64,000 nucleotides of DNA from Eutreptiella sp. 'Long Island Sound 2002' (taxonomy: Eukaryota; Euglenozoa; Euglenophyceae; Eutreptiales; Eutreptiaceae), in the NCBI GenBank assembly GCA_964036045.1, contig OZ038381.1, positions 102,119,367 through 102,183,366 of the forward strand. Direction: 5' to 3'. The notes under the pieces are model-generated. The model saw only the letters and a program-made list of their open reading frames with translations. It was not told the origin of the DNA and did not search any database. Made by a program: the position numbers and the translations under genes. Every line of letters starts with the position of its first letter. The stretch's first letter is position 1. Positions 21,801 to 32,224 of the stretch are shown piece by piece.

Positions 21801-21953
21801 GGGCTCATGAGGGCCCAAGTCCCCGGTGCGGCGGTAGGGGGCAGGTACTCCTCTGCTACCATAAAGAAGGTCCCTACCAGGACCGGCCCCTGCTGTACCC
21901 CTTCCGCCATAACCCGTCACTCCCAGGGTCTTGCTCCTCACCAGGGTCTGCAT
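18870..21953 (-). pseudogene. gag of H1 with two nonsense codons
   Basis: One reading frame from the ATG at 21953-21951 to the TAG at 18872-18870. The frame is open a further 25 codons upstream to 22028, but B aligns from MQTLVRSK, so 21953 is the better start. A coiled-coil region is followed by a capsid-like part and the zinc-knuckle-like CWVCYSKGNNHAHDHRHC. Two stops interrupt it: TGA at 20564-20562 (CGA in B) and TGA at about 19325-19323 (TGG in B). There is no frameshift over about 1,030 codons, so the copy decayed by point mutation only. Confidence 0.85.
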
Positions 21954-22968
21954 TTCCGGAAAAAAATAGAAAAAAACTGCTTCACACAGACCCTTGCAAT
22001 CCCCAAGCACAATCAAAATCCAATCCACACTGCGGGCTTCCGTTCAGCACACCGGTTGTCTCACGGTGGCGGTCGTGTACAAGAATTGCACCAAAGAGGA
22101 AAGCCCTGAAATTCGCATATGAACACAAATAAAGCAAAGTTGGGGAAAGAGGTAAACATACACAGACTCAGCCATACACCCCTCATTCCCTGGACTGAAG
22201 ACCGACCCCTGACTCACCAACATGATGCCCTGAACCCAGTCAAATACGATGGCTAAATGCCATGTGTCAAAAGTCACTACACAAACCCCAAAAATGTGTT
22301 CACTCCCAAGCCTATAAATCCTAGCCCAATAGGGGAGGTGGCGTGTCATGGTCTAGAGTAGCACTCAGGACCATGCCCTACTCTGACATAATTTTGGTTG
22401 GACTTGGAGTTGATTGGGCTTGGAGAACTACCCCATGAAGATGACCTCACAACATGGCAAAATCAGGCAATTCACACCATTATGCCGAAAAATCAATTAT
22501 ATACTCAAAATTGCATACAGCAAATATTCAAATGCTCCATGCATGTGTCAAACCGGAAAGTAATATACAGGGGTGATATAGACCAAATGTCCATGCCCAA
22601 GAATATCCCATCATTGGCTCCGAAACCCCTGCGGTTATGTACATGACATGCTTCACAAGTCAACTCATGAATTGGAGACCCAATTTTGTGAGGCCTGGTG
22701 TGCCACGCCAAAGTGACCACGTGATCCGACATATGGTGAGGTACAACACCGAAGCATATGCCCACATATAAGCAACATACCATAGTTCACGGATCTCTAG
22801 GCACTTTACTGTTAGCCGACCAGTCGAGCACATAAAATACAAAAATGAGCATAAAATGAGGTCAAAAACATGCAAGTAATGCCAAATTCAAGATAATTAC
22901 AATAGTATATAACTTCGCTCACCCATGGTATCAACATATGATTCAAGACACGATTGCTTGGGACCATT
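21954..22968 (-). other. Leader of H1 with primer-binding site
   Basis: About 1 kb, collinear with the B leader. The primer-binding candidate begins TGGTCCCAAGC at 22966 on the minus strand. No gene is seen. Confidence 0.65.
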
Positions 22969-24187
22969 CGCAAACAATCCCCCCACTTGGATACCCACAT
23001 GGACGCATAGGGACACCTTCGAACCTCCTCCCAACACGCACCATGAAAATGGGAAAATTCATAATGGCGCTTGTGGGTCGCTCAGTGAGCCCTCCCACAT
23101 GCACTATATGAGCGGTAGACTTAGTTTAGCGCTCTGGGGTTCATCATTGGAACATGGGCGAGGACCTTGCCACGTATGACTCCATATATCTTCCTACAAA
23201 CGGAGACATATAACATGGGCGTGAGCATATCGAAGCACATACCATGCATATAACACATACCCTCAAGAAGTGGCTCCCACCATGATATGCCATGCCCCTC
23301 CATGGACATAACTTCACGTTACAAATACGTAGGAACCCAAGGAAAGTTGCTATGCAACACCAACACTCATGCGGTACACTCGAAAGACGCATTAAAATAT
23401 TCGGTTGCACGGTCCAAGAGTGATATATCACTTTCTACCCTTTTGACCATTATCCCTTGCTACACCGGGCATGTGTATACATCAAAGGCGTTTGATCCTC
23501 TCTGAATTAAGTTGAGACCAAGGCGGTTCCAACCCAATTCTCGAAATTGGTATTCCTCGCCGTGAGCCGTACATATGATTCTTCGAAGTAGCCTCACGAA
23601 TCAATTTTGTTCCGACTATATATAAATGAGGGACATAACAAAAGGAAAGTTGATTCGTGATCGGGGGAAAACTGTAGGGCCACTGGAGATTCATCATATC
23701 AAGTGCGGCGATGTCGAAGTCGAAAATCCGATTATGAAAGTCTGAAAAAATCAGATTAATTTTGCGAGTGTATAATATGAAAATTGCGGAAGCAACGAAC
23801 CCGTTACTGATGAAATCTGACCCTTCAGCGGGGTTTCCGCCAAAATATCTGTAAATAACAGTTAACCAGTCGGTTACCGCAAAATCGCGAGCCAACTGAC
23901 AGTGGCCCATACATTGACAATCAGAACGGAAAGCGGAAAAATTACGGAAACATTATGAAAAAGAAACCCTGTTGATTCCTGATATTCTGATGTATAAATC
24001 TCAGCTGGCGGCGCCTCGGTACTGAATATGGCCGCTCATAGCTGGAATGGCCAAACCTATTACACTATCACATCAGGTTAGGTCAGGTGGATGGGAGAGT
24101 ATGATATCAGCCAAAGGCGGCTTGCCGGCACATAGATACACACCCCAAGTGACCCAAAGATGGCCACGGGGGTCGGAACCGGCTTCA
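22969..24187 (-). repeat. 5' LTR of H1
   Basis: 1219 bp from TGAAGCCGG at 24187 to TTTGCG at 22969 on the minus strand; the terminal CA has become CG. It aligns along its length with the other three LTR copies. Beyond 24187 the sequence changes to C-rich DNA. Confidence 0.88.
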
Positions 24188-25759
24188 ACAGCCCAGCAGC
24201 CCAGACTCAGAGCCGCGAACCAATCTGCCTCGCTCGCGGCAGGCAACAGCGAACCACCGCAACCCGCACCTGCCCCGACCGAGCCCGACCACGCCCGAGG
24301 CACCTGACCGGCCAACGACAGCGACCCAGCCCGCCAGCCGACCCGCCCGGGAGCCCACTCAGCCCGAGGACCCGACAAGCATCAGCCCCTGCAGTGACCC
24401 ATCGCTACCCGCTACCCAGCCAGCCACTGCCACCGAACATCACGCCAAACCACGTCCCGAAGAAGCCACGCGAGGAAGGAGCTGGTGGACACCAACGCGC
24501 CCGCCAACGGACATCCGCTGCGCCCGACGGCGCCACACCAAAGCCACCAGCCGTCAAAACCGCCTAACCTGCCAAAGCCGTCTAGCCCCAGCCGAAGCTA
24601 CATCACGAGTCGAGGAACAGAAACCACGCCCCACCACCTCTAACCCTCCGAGCCTAACCCAGCCCACTGGGGCAGCACAGTAACCACAGCCCGCACCCAC
24701 AGCCAACAGGACCGCCTAACCAGCAAGCACCACCAAACTAACCAAGACGCAAAGAGACACCTAACCGAACCCACCCTAATCAGCACTCATGTACATCAAG
24801 ACGCCCGTGCCGCACCCCTGGGGCGCGGCCGCCGACAAAGCACCAACGGCACACACAACGTCGAAGGATGCAGCACTGCTGCACCGCTGGACCTGTTGCA
24901 CATGCCTGTGCATGCAGTGTACACACGCCCCTTTTCCATTTTATTGTTTCTCTTTCAAAAAAAAAAACAACAAAGGGGGAGAAACAAACGCGAGATAGCA
25001 TAGAAGAAAATTACAGAGCAAACACAAAAGGACGAGGGCACCAAACAAAAGGACAAAAAGACAAGGGCCAAAACACAAAAAGGAGGGGGGGTCCCCTACG
25101 AAGCCGCCAACACACACATGCCACACGCAGCGCGCGCATCGTTGAACAAGCGCCAAGTGGCCACGGACGCCGCGCACGGAACACAAAGGGCGCGCGCACC
25201 GATGAACAGGCGCCAAGTGTCCCAGGACACCAGACAGGCACACGCACCGAGGGCAACAGAGGGACAGCGTGCAACGAACCACACCCCCAGGGTCGGACGC
25301 ACTGGGGCGACCCAGCCGACCCGCCGGGCCAGTGACAGGAGCGGTACTGCAAGGCCACTGGTCGAGCCCGCTCAGGCTGCATCGGGGACCATGGCAAACG
25401 TTACCCGGAGCGATGGCAACAACCGGTGACATGCATGCCGGCACACAGCCCAGGAGGGGGTCCACTGCCAAGCAGCGTGGCCCGGCAACTCGAGCCACAG
25501 GGGTGAGGCGAGCGTACCGTAGACTCGCAGGAGCAATACCCCCCGTGGTGAGAGATACTCCACATAGCTGGGCAGCCCCCAGAGCTGCTGCTCAAAGGAG
25601 GTAATTGTAATATTTGATCTTTACATTTCAAAATCACCCTCTAATTTGCAGCAGCAACGTTCAGGCTGCGACTAATAGCAAAAGGGCAAAAAACATTATG
25701 ATCAAAGCAAAAACACAATGCATTTCTCAATGGTTGTCCGGCTAGGGTTGTGCATGATA
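24188..25759. other. C-rich to A-rich gene-free segment
   Basis: 24188-24780 is strongly C/A-biased on this strand. 24950-25090 is purine-rich with a run of A at 24957-24967. 25128-25250 holds two copies, about 62 bp apart, of a sequence containing AGGCGCCAAGTG or close variants. The open frame at 24160-24567 crosses the LTR edge and is compositional. 25560-25759 holds nothing I can name. No host gene is supported. Confidence 0.45.
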
Positions 25760-26224
<465 letters not shown>

Positions 26225-26405
26225 ATAAAACCACAGAAAGTGCCAAAAAAGCAGAGCCTGAAAAAACATCAAAAGAACCATTCTTTGGCTTGCAAAAAAT
26301 CAAGCCGTTTTTGAAACAACAAAAGAACTCTTATGTAAGGAATGATAGCCTTCTCTTGGTCCTGATGGGTCCAAAAAATTCATTTTTTGGGGCAATAGAC
26401 TGTTC

Positions 26406-26427
26406 CTTGCGCGAGGCCTCGCGCAAG
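26406..26427. repeat. Perfect 22-bp GC palindrome (copy 1)
   Basis: Centre GCGAGGCCTCGC with arms that stay symmetric out to C...G. It is the longest of four copies within the TIR element. Confidence 0.9.
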
Positions 26428-27221
26428 AAGCAGTCCATTGCCCCTTCAAAGTCAGGTAATGATGGTAGAATTGAGGAATCAAGCAGGCGCCTACACTGGA
26501 GTGACATTACAGGCACCCTTGACTTGATCACATTGTACAATATGTTTAGGCGGCCGGACATTCAGCGCTCTAAACAAGCCTTGCAAATCTAATTGATGAC
26601 TCAAGAAATCATTTCTAATCTTGTTGCATTTCTAACAAAAGGAGCACATACGTTGGAGGTGTTGCACAGGGTCCATCCTTCAGCATTGCTCATGATGCAC
26701 ACCTGCCACAAGTTATGGGGAGTGTCAAGCAAAAAAAAGAGTATCGCTGGTAACACATGAAGCATGTCCACTCAGCAGATGACGCTGAGCTGGACAGGGA
26801 CCCCCCTTGTAGCTTTGGCTGGAGGAAAATTGATCCTTCCGTGGATGACTATAGATCAAAGTAAAATGTGCAAAGAAAATATGAATTTACCATGCGTGGC
26901 ACTTTTTTGAGCGTTTGTTTTGGCCAAAAAAACTGATTTGTTGGAGAGTAAAATGCATTGTAGTGCAAACGACACCAATTCTCAAGATAATGTTCGATAC
27001 CTGGTGAAAGAAGGTGCCCTCGGGGAAGCAGTCTGCCCAGCGCAGGGGCTGACCAAGCCCAAAAATAGTTTTTCCGCCTCCGGGGGGGGGCAAGCTTCTG
27101 GTAAATTTCAATGAATCAACGACAATTTAGGTACTCGTTGCTTCAGTGAACGTTGTGCACAAGCGCTATCAGATGAGAACCCCTCACAATGGTACAAACA
27201 ATATATTTTCTTGGCCTCTTT

Positions 27222-27241
27222 TTGCGCGAGGCCTCGCGCAA
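27222..27241. repeat. Perfect 20-bp GC palindrome (copy 2)
   Basis: TTGCGCGAGGCCTCGCGCAA, identical to the central 20 bases of copy 1. Confidence 0.9.
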
Positions 27242-27409
27242 TGAGGAATGCAATGCAGTCCGAGAACTTAAAAGTCACAACCTATACCTCTTTTTATCAG
27301 GCAGTGCAAATCAAAAATCAAACCGTGGGGTGGGTAGTAAGACCACTCGACCCTGAAGCCGTCTTTTCAAAGGAAAATGAATCGGGTGAGGTTTTTGGTT
27401 TAGTAAGTT

Positions 27410-27429
27410 ATGCGCGAGCCCTCGCGCAT
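27410..27429. repeat. Palindrome copy 3, centre altered
   Basis: ATGCGCGAGCCCTCGCGCAT: the arms are symmetric and the central pair is CC, so a hairpin with 9-bp arms. Confidence 0.8.
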
Positions 27430-27515
27430 GGGTTAGCCCTTGAACCACATGTTGCATATGCTTTGCATTGATATTGAATCCACCATGCTTCTGTTTCAAT
27501 GATCCTTGGTCTTGA

Positions 27516-27535
27516 TTGCGCTAGGCCTCGCGCAT
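27516..27535. repeat. Palindrome copy 4, degenerate
   Basis: TTGCGCTAGGCCTCGCGCAT, two arm mismatches relative to copies 1 and 2. Confidence 0.7.
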
Positions 27536-27887
27536 AGAATTCGACCAATAAATCATTTTTCAAGGTATGCTATGAACATGCAGAACAGAAAATGATGTTG
27601 CAATCATTTTTTCTGCAGACCATGTTCTTCCAAAAAAACAAGGGGAACGCAAAATGTATCTATTGGCCAATTTCCGCTAAAAGCAGATCATTTTCCACTG
27701 GAATCATAAGATTTATTTATTCTTTTATAGTTTTTTTTTGTTTTCGACTGTCGGAAAAAAGGCACAAAATGGCACAAATGGTAGAAAGGATACTTTCTCT
27801 GGACCAATATTCTGTTTTCGCAAAACTGAGCCTGTGAAAAAATATTTTTTTGCATGGTCCCAATTGGGTGCATTTGGTGTGATTTTG

Positions 27888-27911
27888 ACCATGCAACTTG
27901 AGCCGCCTAAG
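27888..27911 (-). repeat. Right terminal inverted repeat
   Basis: 24 bp ending CTTGAGCCGCCTAAG, the exact reverse complement of 26201-26224. Confidence 0.9.
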
Positions 27912-28649
27912 ATATGTATATATGCACAAGGCGGAGCGCCGCGGCGCGCTGCCGCAAAGCGGTCCACCCCCATAGGTGCAGTGTCCTGCGTAGCCTCATA
28001 CAACGAGGGCCAGGTGCGTGCCTGCGACATGCATGCGACTTGCCTACACAGTGTCCTGCGAAGTGTCCAGCAAGGGGAAGAGGGGTAGCAGGGCAGGGGA
28101 GGGAGGGGGAGACAGAGCGGGCATAGAGAGACAAAGGCCGCAGGAGGGTGCAGTTGGACATGCGTGCCACAAGCCTAGAGACCAGAGCGCCAGGGGGAGG
28201 CAAGGTGAAGAGGGAATGGGAGAGGTGCCACGCGTATTGCTCCGCGATTTGTATGCAGGGAGGGAACAGCGAGGACGGGGACAAGGAGACAGAGGGCCAA
28301 GGACCCAGGAGCCTGGGAAAGGGGGCAAGGGAGGACGAGGGAGAACGAACACACGAGGGGCAGGGCTAGGCCAGGGAACGGGAGTAGAGGGGGGCAGCAA
28401 GGAGGAAGGGTTGCCTCGCGAATTGCTTCGCACCATGCTGGCCAGAGCAGAGGGAGGGAGCGACGAGGGAGACAGGGGCATGCTCAGCGCTAGGGGAGCA
28501 CAGAGGGCGAGGGAGGGAGCAGCATGGGCAGGGTAGGGGATAGTTGCCATGCATCGTGCCGTGCGCCATGCGCGTCCAGAAGCCAACTCTGATCTCAATC
28601 ATGCGTCGTGTCACGTCAGTCAAGCCTAGAGCAGGAGGCAGGAAGCGAC

Positions 28650-28830
28650 ACGGGGGGACGGGCACCTGCGGCGCCATCCGTAGGGCCTCCCGTGCGATGA
28701 CCCAACCAGTGGCGCAGAGGGGACACGCGCCAGTGGCGCCATCCACTGGACCCCCTGCGCCTGTTGCAGTAAGTGTGACGCAGAGGGGACGGGCACCAGC
28801 GGCGCCAACCGGTGGGCCCCCTGCGGCGTA
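28650..28830. repeat. Three ~65-bp imperfect direct repeats
   Basis: Units near 28658, 28724 and 28785 each contain a GGCAC/GCGCC start, GCGGCGCCA or GTGGCGCCA, and a CCCCCTGCG- or CCTCCCGTG-like end. They lie in the GC-rich region. Confidence 0.6.
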
Positions 28831-29395
28831 GATTGTGCTGATCTGATTAACTAGGTGGCCAGGGGATGCCACAAATGAATCCCCCGCCCGTCTCCCCGCG
28901 TCTCTGCCATAGGACCTCAGGGGCCTCCATCGCGCTCGGGGGTGGCAGAGGCCCGGGGGACGAGAGCGTCCGGCCGCTTTGTAGCCGCCACTTCCAGCGG
29001 ACTGATACCACGGCACCGGTATCGGGCCGCTCGGAGGTGGATACACGGGCACCAGGGAGAGGATGGGCAGTCGCCCCCCCCTGGGCTGTTGGGTGCCGAA
29101 ACAGGGGCCCTCCCCTCGACCAGGGCGGCGGATGGCGCAAGAAGCCTTCGAGGCGTACGGTAAGTCCTCCCCGCTGCCCGCACTTCCTCATCTTCCGTTT
29201 CCACCCAGCTACGTACCTCCTCCAGTAAGTATGGGCACAGGAGGGAGCAGGCACGGGACATTGAGCACCATGCGGAGACGTGGCAACTACCGCCGAGGGG
29301 CAACAGCGGCTGGTGATCCTGGGGTCCGGGGCCTATACCATGGAGAAGGGCGGGAAGGCCCAAAGAGAAATCTCCCCCCCCCCCGCAGCAGCCAA

Positions 29396-30740
29396 GTGCC
29401 TCACCCGGTGCTTGTGTCGTGCCTGAGTCATGCCTGCGACTTGCGTGCAACGAAGCGGAGACGACAAGGAACCCCCTCCCCCCCCCACCCACCCCCGCCA
29501 CCCCGAGGGCGGGGAAAGCGGGTAGGGGGGGGCGAAAAGCGCCCCCCCCCCCCCCCGAGGACAACGCGGCAGGATGGGGAGGCAGCGGTAGGAGGGTGCG
29601 GGACGAACCACACGAACGTGCCCGAAGAGGGCACGCGCCGTGCAAGCCCCGGCGGGGGGACCACCGAGGGTGCGAGTGCAGGGAGGAAAGGGCGACAACG
29701 GGAGCCGCGAGGCATGCCCCCCCCCTGCAGAGGGACGGGTGCCGCGCCTCGTACCCGCGCCTTGCTTGCGTCGAGCCTGCGACATGAGTGCAACGAAGGG
29801 AAGACGACAAGCCCCCCCCCCCCACACACCTCTGCCCCCCCAAGGGTAGGGGAAGCAGGAAGAGAAGGGCGGACAGCGGCCCCCCCCTCCCGAGGACAAA
29901 GCGGCAAGATGGGGAGGCAGCGGGGAGAGGGTGCGGGACGGACCACACGACCGTGCCCGAGGGAAGCACGCGCCGTGCAGGCCCCAGCGGGGGGGGCACC
30001 GGGGGAGCGAGCGCAGAGTGGGAAGGGCGACGACGGGGGCCAAGCGGCGTGCCCCACTCCCCAACAGAAAGACAAGTGCCGCGCCACGTGCCAGCGCCGT
30101 GCCTGCAACGTGCTTACGCCGGAGGAGGGACGGCGAGGGCACCCCCCCCCCCTCCCCACCCCCAACTCCCACACCCACCTAGGGAAGGGGCGAGGACAGC
30201 GAGGGGATGGCGAGGGGACATGGGGGATGACGGTAGCGGGAAGCGGACCGCCCCCCCGGGGACACCGCGGCAAGGTGGGGAGGCGGTGGAAGGAGAGTGC
30301 GGGACGAACCACACAACCGTGCCTAAAGGGAGCACGCCCCGTGCAAGCCCCAACGGGGGGACCACCGGGGGTGCGACCGCAGGAGAGGTAGGGTGACGAC
30401 GGGAGCCACACGGCAAGCCCCCCCCCCCAGCGGAGGGACAAGTGCTGCGCCTCGTGCCTGCGCCGTGCTTGCGACGTGCTTGCGCTTTAGGGTGGACAGC
30501 GAGGACGCCCCCCCCCCCGTCCCCTTCTCCTCCACCCACCCACAAAAAGGGCGAGGGCAGCGAGGAGACAGCGAGGGGACATGGGGGAGGGCAGAGGACA
30601 GACCGAAACGCAGGGGGGAGAGAGAAAAAAAACAAAAAAAACAAAAAACAAACAACAAAGGACACCAACACGCAAGAGCAGGGGCAGACAGCAGGGGCAG
30701 ACGGGACATGGCGGGAGCCAGGGAGCACGGCAAGGGGCGC
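29396..30740 (+). repeat. Tandem array of ~340-bp GC-rich units
   Basis: Units begin near 29396, 29738, 30077 and 30440, each with a GTGCC/GTGCT start followed by a TGCGAC-type segment, a long C run, AAGGGCG..GGACAGCG-like and CACACGA(A/C)CGTGCC-like blocks. Three full units and a partial fourth are seen. Placed upstream of a LINE ORF, they recall the promoter monomers of some LINE 5' ends; that role is inference. Confidence 0.65.
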
Positions 30741-31413
30741 GGGACAGGGGGACGCCCCTGGGGACGAAAGCAAGGAGGCAGGGACCAACACCGCAACGAA
30801 CGGGGGGGGGGGGGCGGGGTGACAAGAGCCCGCGAAAGACGCTGGTGAGGTACCCGACCTCTGGGTTTTGGGGGCCCCCCCGTCGTCGGTATCGGCCCCA
30901 GCTGAGCGCAAGCAATAAGGTGGGTTACGCCCGGGACCGTTGGCCAGCGGCCCAAGGTGGCACCGGCCTGGGGAGGTGGCCAATGGGCCTGACCAAGAGC
31001 ACTCCCCACGGCACGTACTGCGGTTTGTTTCCTGTGAGGGGCTGCGGGTAGGGCACACCGTCCATCGGGGTAGGCAAGAGAAGCGCCTATCCCGCAAGGA
31101 CTCCCCAGAGACCCACAGTGTACCCGACCCCGGTGTGGGGAAGGGCCGACGTACCTGGTTACGACGCAGGTCCATTTGTACGGAGAGGGTACAAATGGAC
31201 GGCCCGTACAACAGAGTTACACCCTGACGGGGAGTGCATGCATCGGCCCCCCCGTGGGGAAACTCCTGGAAGGAGGGACCAGAGCCAGCGTCGGGCGCCC
31301 CCCCCCCCCCCCAACCCTGCCTGGCAACAAGCCCGCCAACAACCAGGTTGGGCCAAGCACACCTAACGGGCAAAACCGGGGGCAAAGGAACACGGAAGGG
31401 AAGAGGGGCGCGC

Positions 31414-31418
31414 AAGAG
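31414..31418. other. Target-site duplication of D, left
   Basis: AAGAG, identical to 43158-43162 on the far side of element D. Confidence 0.85.
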
Positions 31419-32216
31419 AGAAAAGTTTCTAGTGTTTTCAGCACTGTGTTTTTGCTTCTCCTGCTGCTTGTTGTTGCTGTAGGGTGTCCTGCTGCTTGTT
31501 TTGGATGATGAAAAGCTTTTGTTTGTTGAAATACAGTAAAGCCAAGTCAATCCAGGATAGCCCAAGCCAATAGTATGCAAGGAGAAGGTAATTCAGGATC
31601 AAAGCATGAAGGGCTGCAGTGTAGACAGTGAAAGATGTTTGGATATTCACAGAAACTGCAACTCAGGTCACATATGAATGCATATTCACAGAGATAGCTG
31701 AAATGTTTTGGGAAAAGAGTTAGAAAACTGCCTCAGGATCACTCTCTCTCCATAGTGCCATCTTAGGAGATGTGCACTCTTTGTTTTAGGTCCCATATGT
31801 GCTGAGGTGGCATGGTATGTGGCGATGAGGTCACTGCCATGTCACATGGGATCTTCCTACTTAGCTAGGCTGACCAGGAATTGAACCCAGGACCTCTCAA
31901 AAAGAGGTGCCCAGCCCCCTAGGGTGCATACCACTAGGATAGCTAAGAATTCATGGAAAAACATAGACAAATCCATAGGCTCTACCTTAGGTATGTCAGT
32001 GCTCAGTCAACTCAGGAAAAGATGTTTTACTTCAGATTGAAAGGGGATTAAGGGGTCCACTCCATATCCTGATTGGGTGTTTGGTTCCATAGGTCAAAAT
32101 GTGTTATCACCAGTTTTGGTTGGACCAATACTAAGATTAAAATGCATGGATGCTCAGTGCATCTCTAATACAACTAGAGTATGCCTCAAAGCAATGGAAA
32201 AGCACTTTTTCTTACT
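31419..32216 (-). repeat. 3' LTR of D
   Basis: 798 bp, six differences from 42360-43157. On the minus strand it starts AGTAAGAAAAAG and ends AAACTTTTCT. It contains a tRNA-like sequence at 31860-31947. Confidence 0.92.
31860..31947 (-). other. tRNA-like sequence in D 3' LTR
   Basis: On the minus strand an 8-bp acceptor-like stem (CTTAGCTA with TAGCTAAG) encloses a D-arm-like stem (CCTAG/CTAGG), an anticodon-arm-like stem (ACCTC-TTTTTGA-GAGGT, 7-base loop with TTT in anticodon position) and a T-arm-like CCTGG-GTTCAAT-TCCTGG with one mismatch. GGTTCAATTCC resembles a Pol III B box and TAGTGG part of an A box. About nine extra bases lie between the D and anticodon arms, so it is not a normal tRNA gene. 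Confidence 0.55.
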
Positions 32217-32224
32217 CCCCCCTT
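32217..32224 (-). other. Polypurine tract of D
   Basis: AAGGGGGG on the minus strand directly before the 3' LTR. It is absent outside the 5' LTR, as expected. Confidence 0.7.

Larger units (their letters stand above)
1282..24187 (-). mobile_element. Split Ty3/Gypsy chromovirus-like element H1
   Basis: Minus-strand LTR retrotransposon, about 12.0 kb once the nested element B (7697-18610) is discounted. Order on the minus strand: 5' LTR 24187-22969, leader, gag 21953-18870, in-frame TAG, pol 18869-18616, then the insertion of B, pol 7696-2894, polypurine tract, 3' LTR 2507-1282. Pol contains protease, RT, RNase H, an HHCC/DDE integrase and a C-terminal chromodomain. This domain order and the chromodomain place it among Ty3/Gypsy elements of chromovirus type. 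It is dead: two TGA stops in gag, a frameshift in RNase H, and the insertion itself. Confidence 0.88.
27925..31413 (+). other. GC-rich region, presumed 5' untranslated part of LINE E
   Basis: Very GC-rich, with many C or G runs of 8-15. No gene is supported: the long overlapping frames on both strands (for example 29063-30391, 28917-29999) are repeat and composition artefacts. D was inserted after 31413 with a clean duplication, so this region was once directly joined to 43163 and the LINE ORF start at 43281. A shared word pattern (TGCGAAGTGTC followed by GCAA) occurs at about 28056 here and near 43176. I therefore infer that it is the LINE 5' region; where it starts (about 27925) is a guess from the change in composition. 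Confidence 0.45.

Noticed and set aside
24160-24567. 135-codon ORF
   Set aside because: It straddles the LTR boundary at 24187 and is a product of C-rich composition.
28018-31580. Many overlapping frames of 100-488 codons (for example 29063-30391 plus, 28917-29999 minus, 30114-31580 minus)
   Set aside because: All six frames are open because of extreme GC and repeated units; no domain, no consistent frame, and they cross repeat and LTR borders.
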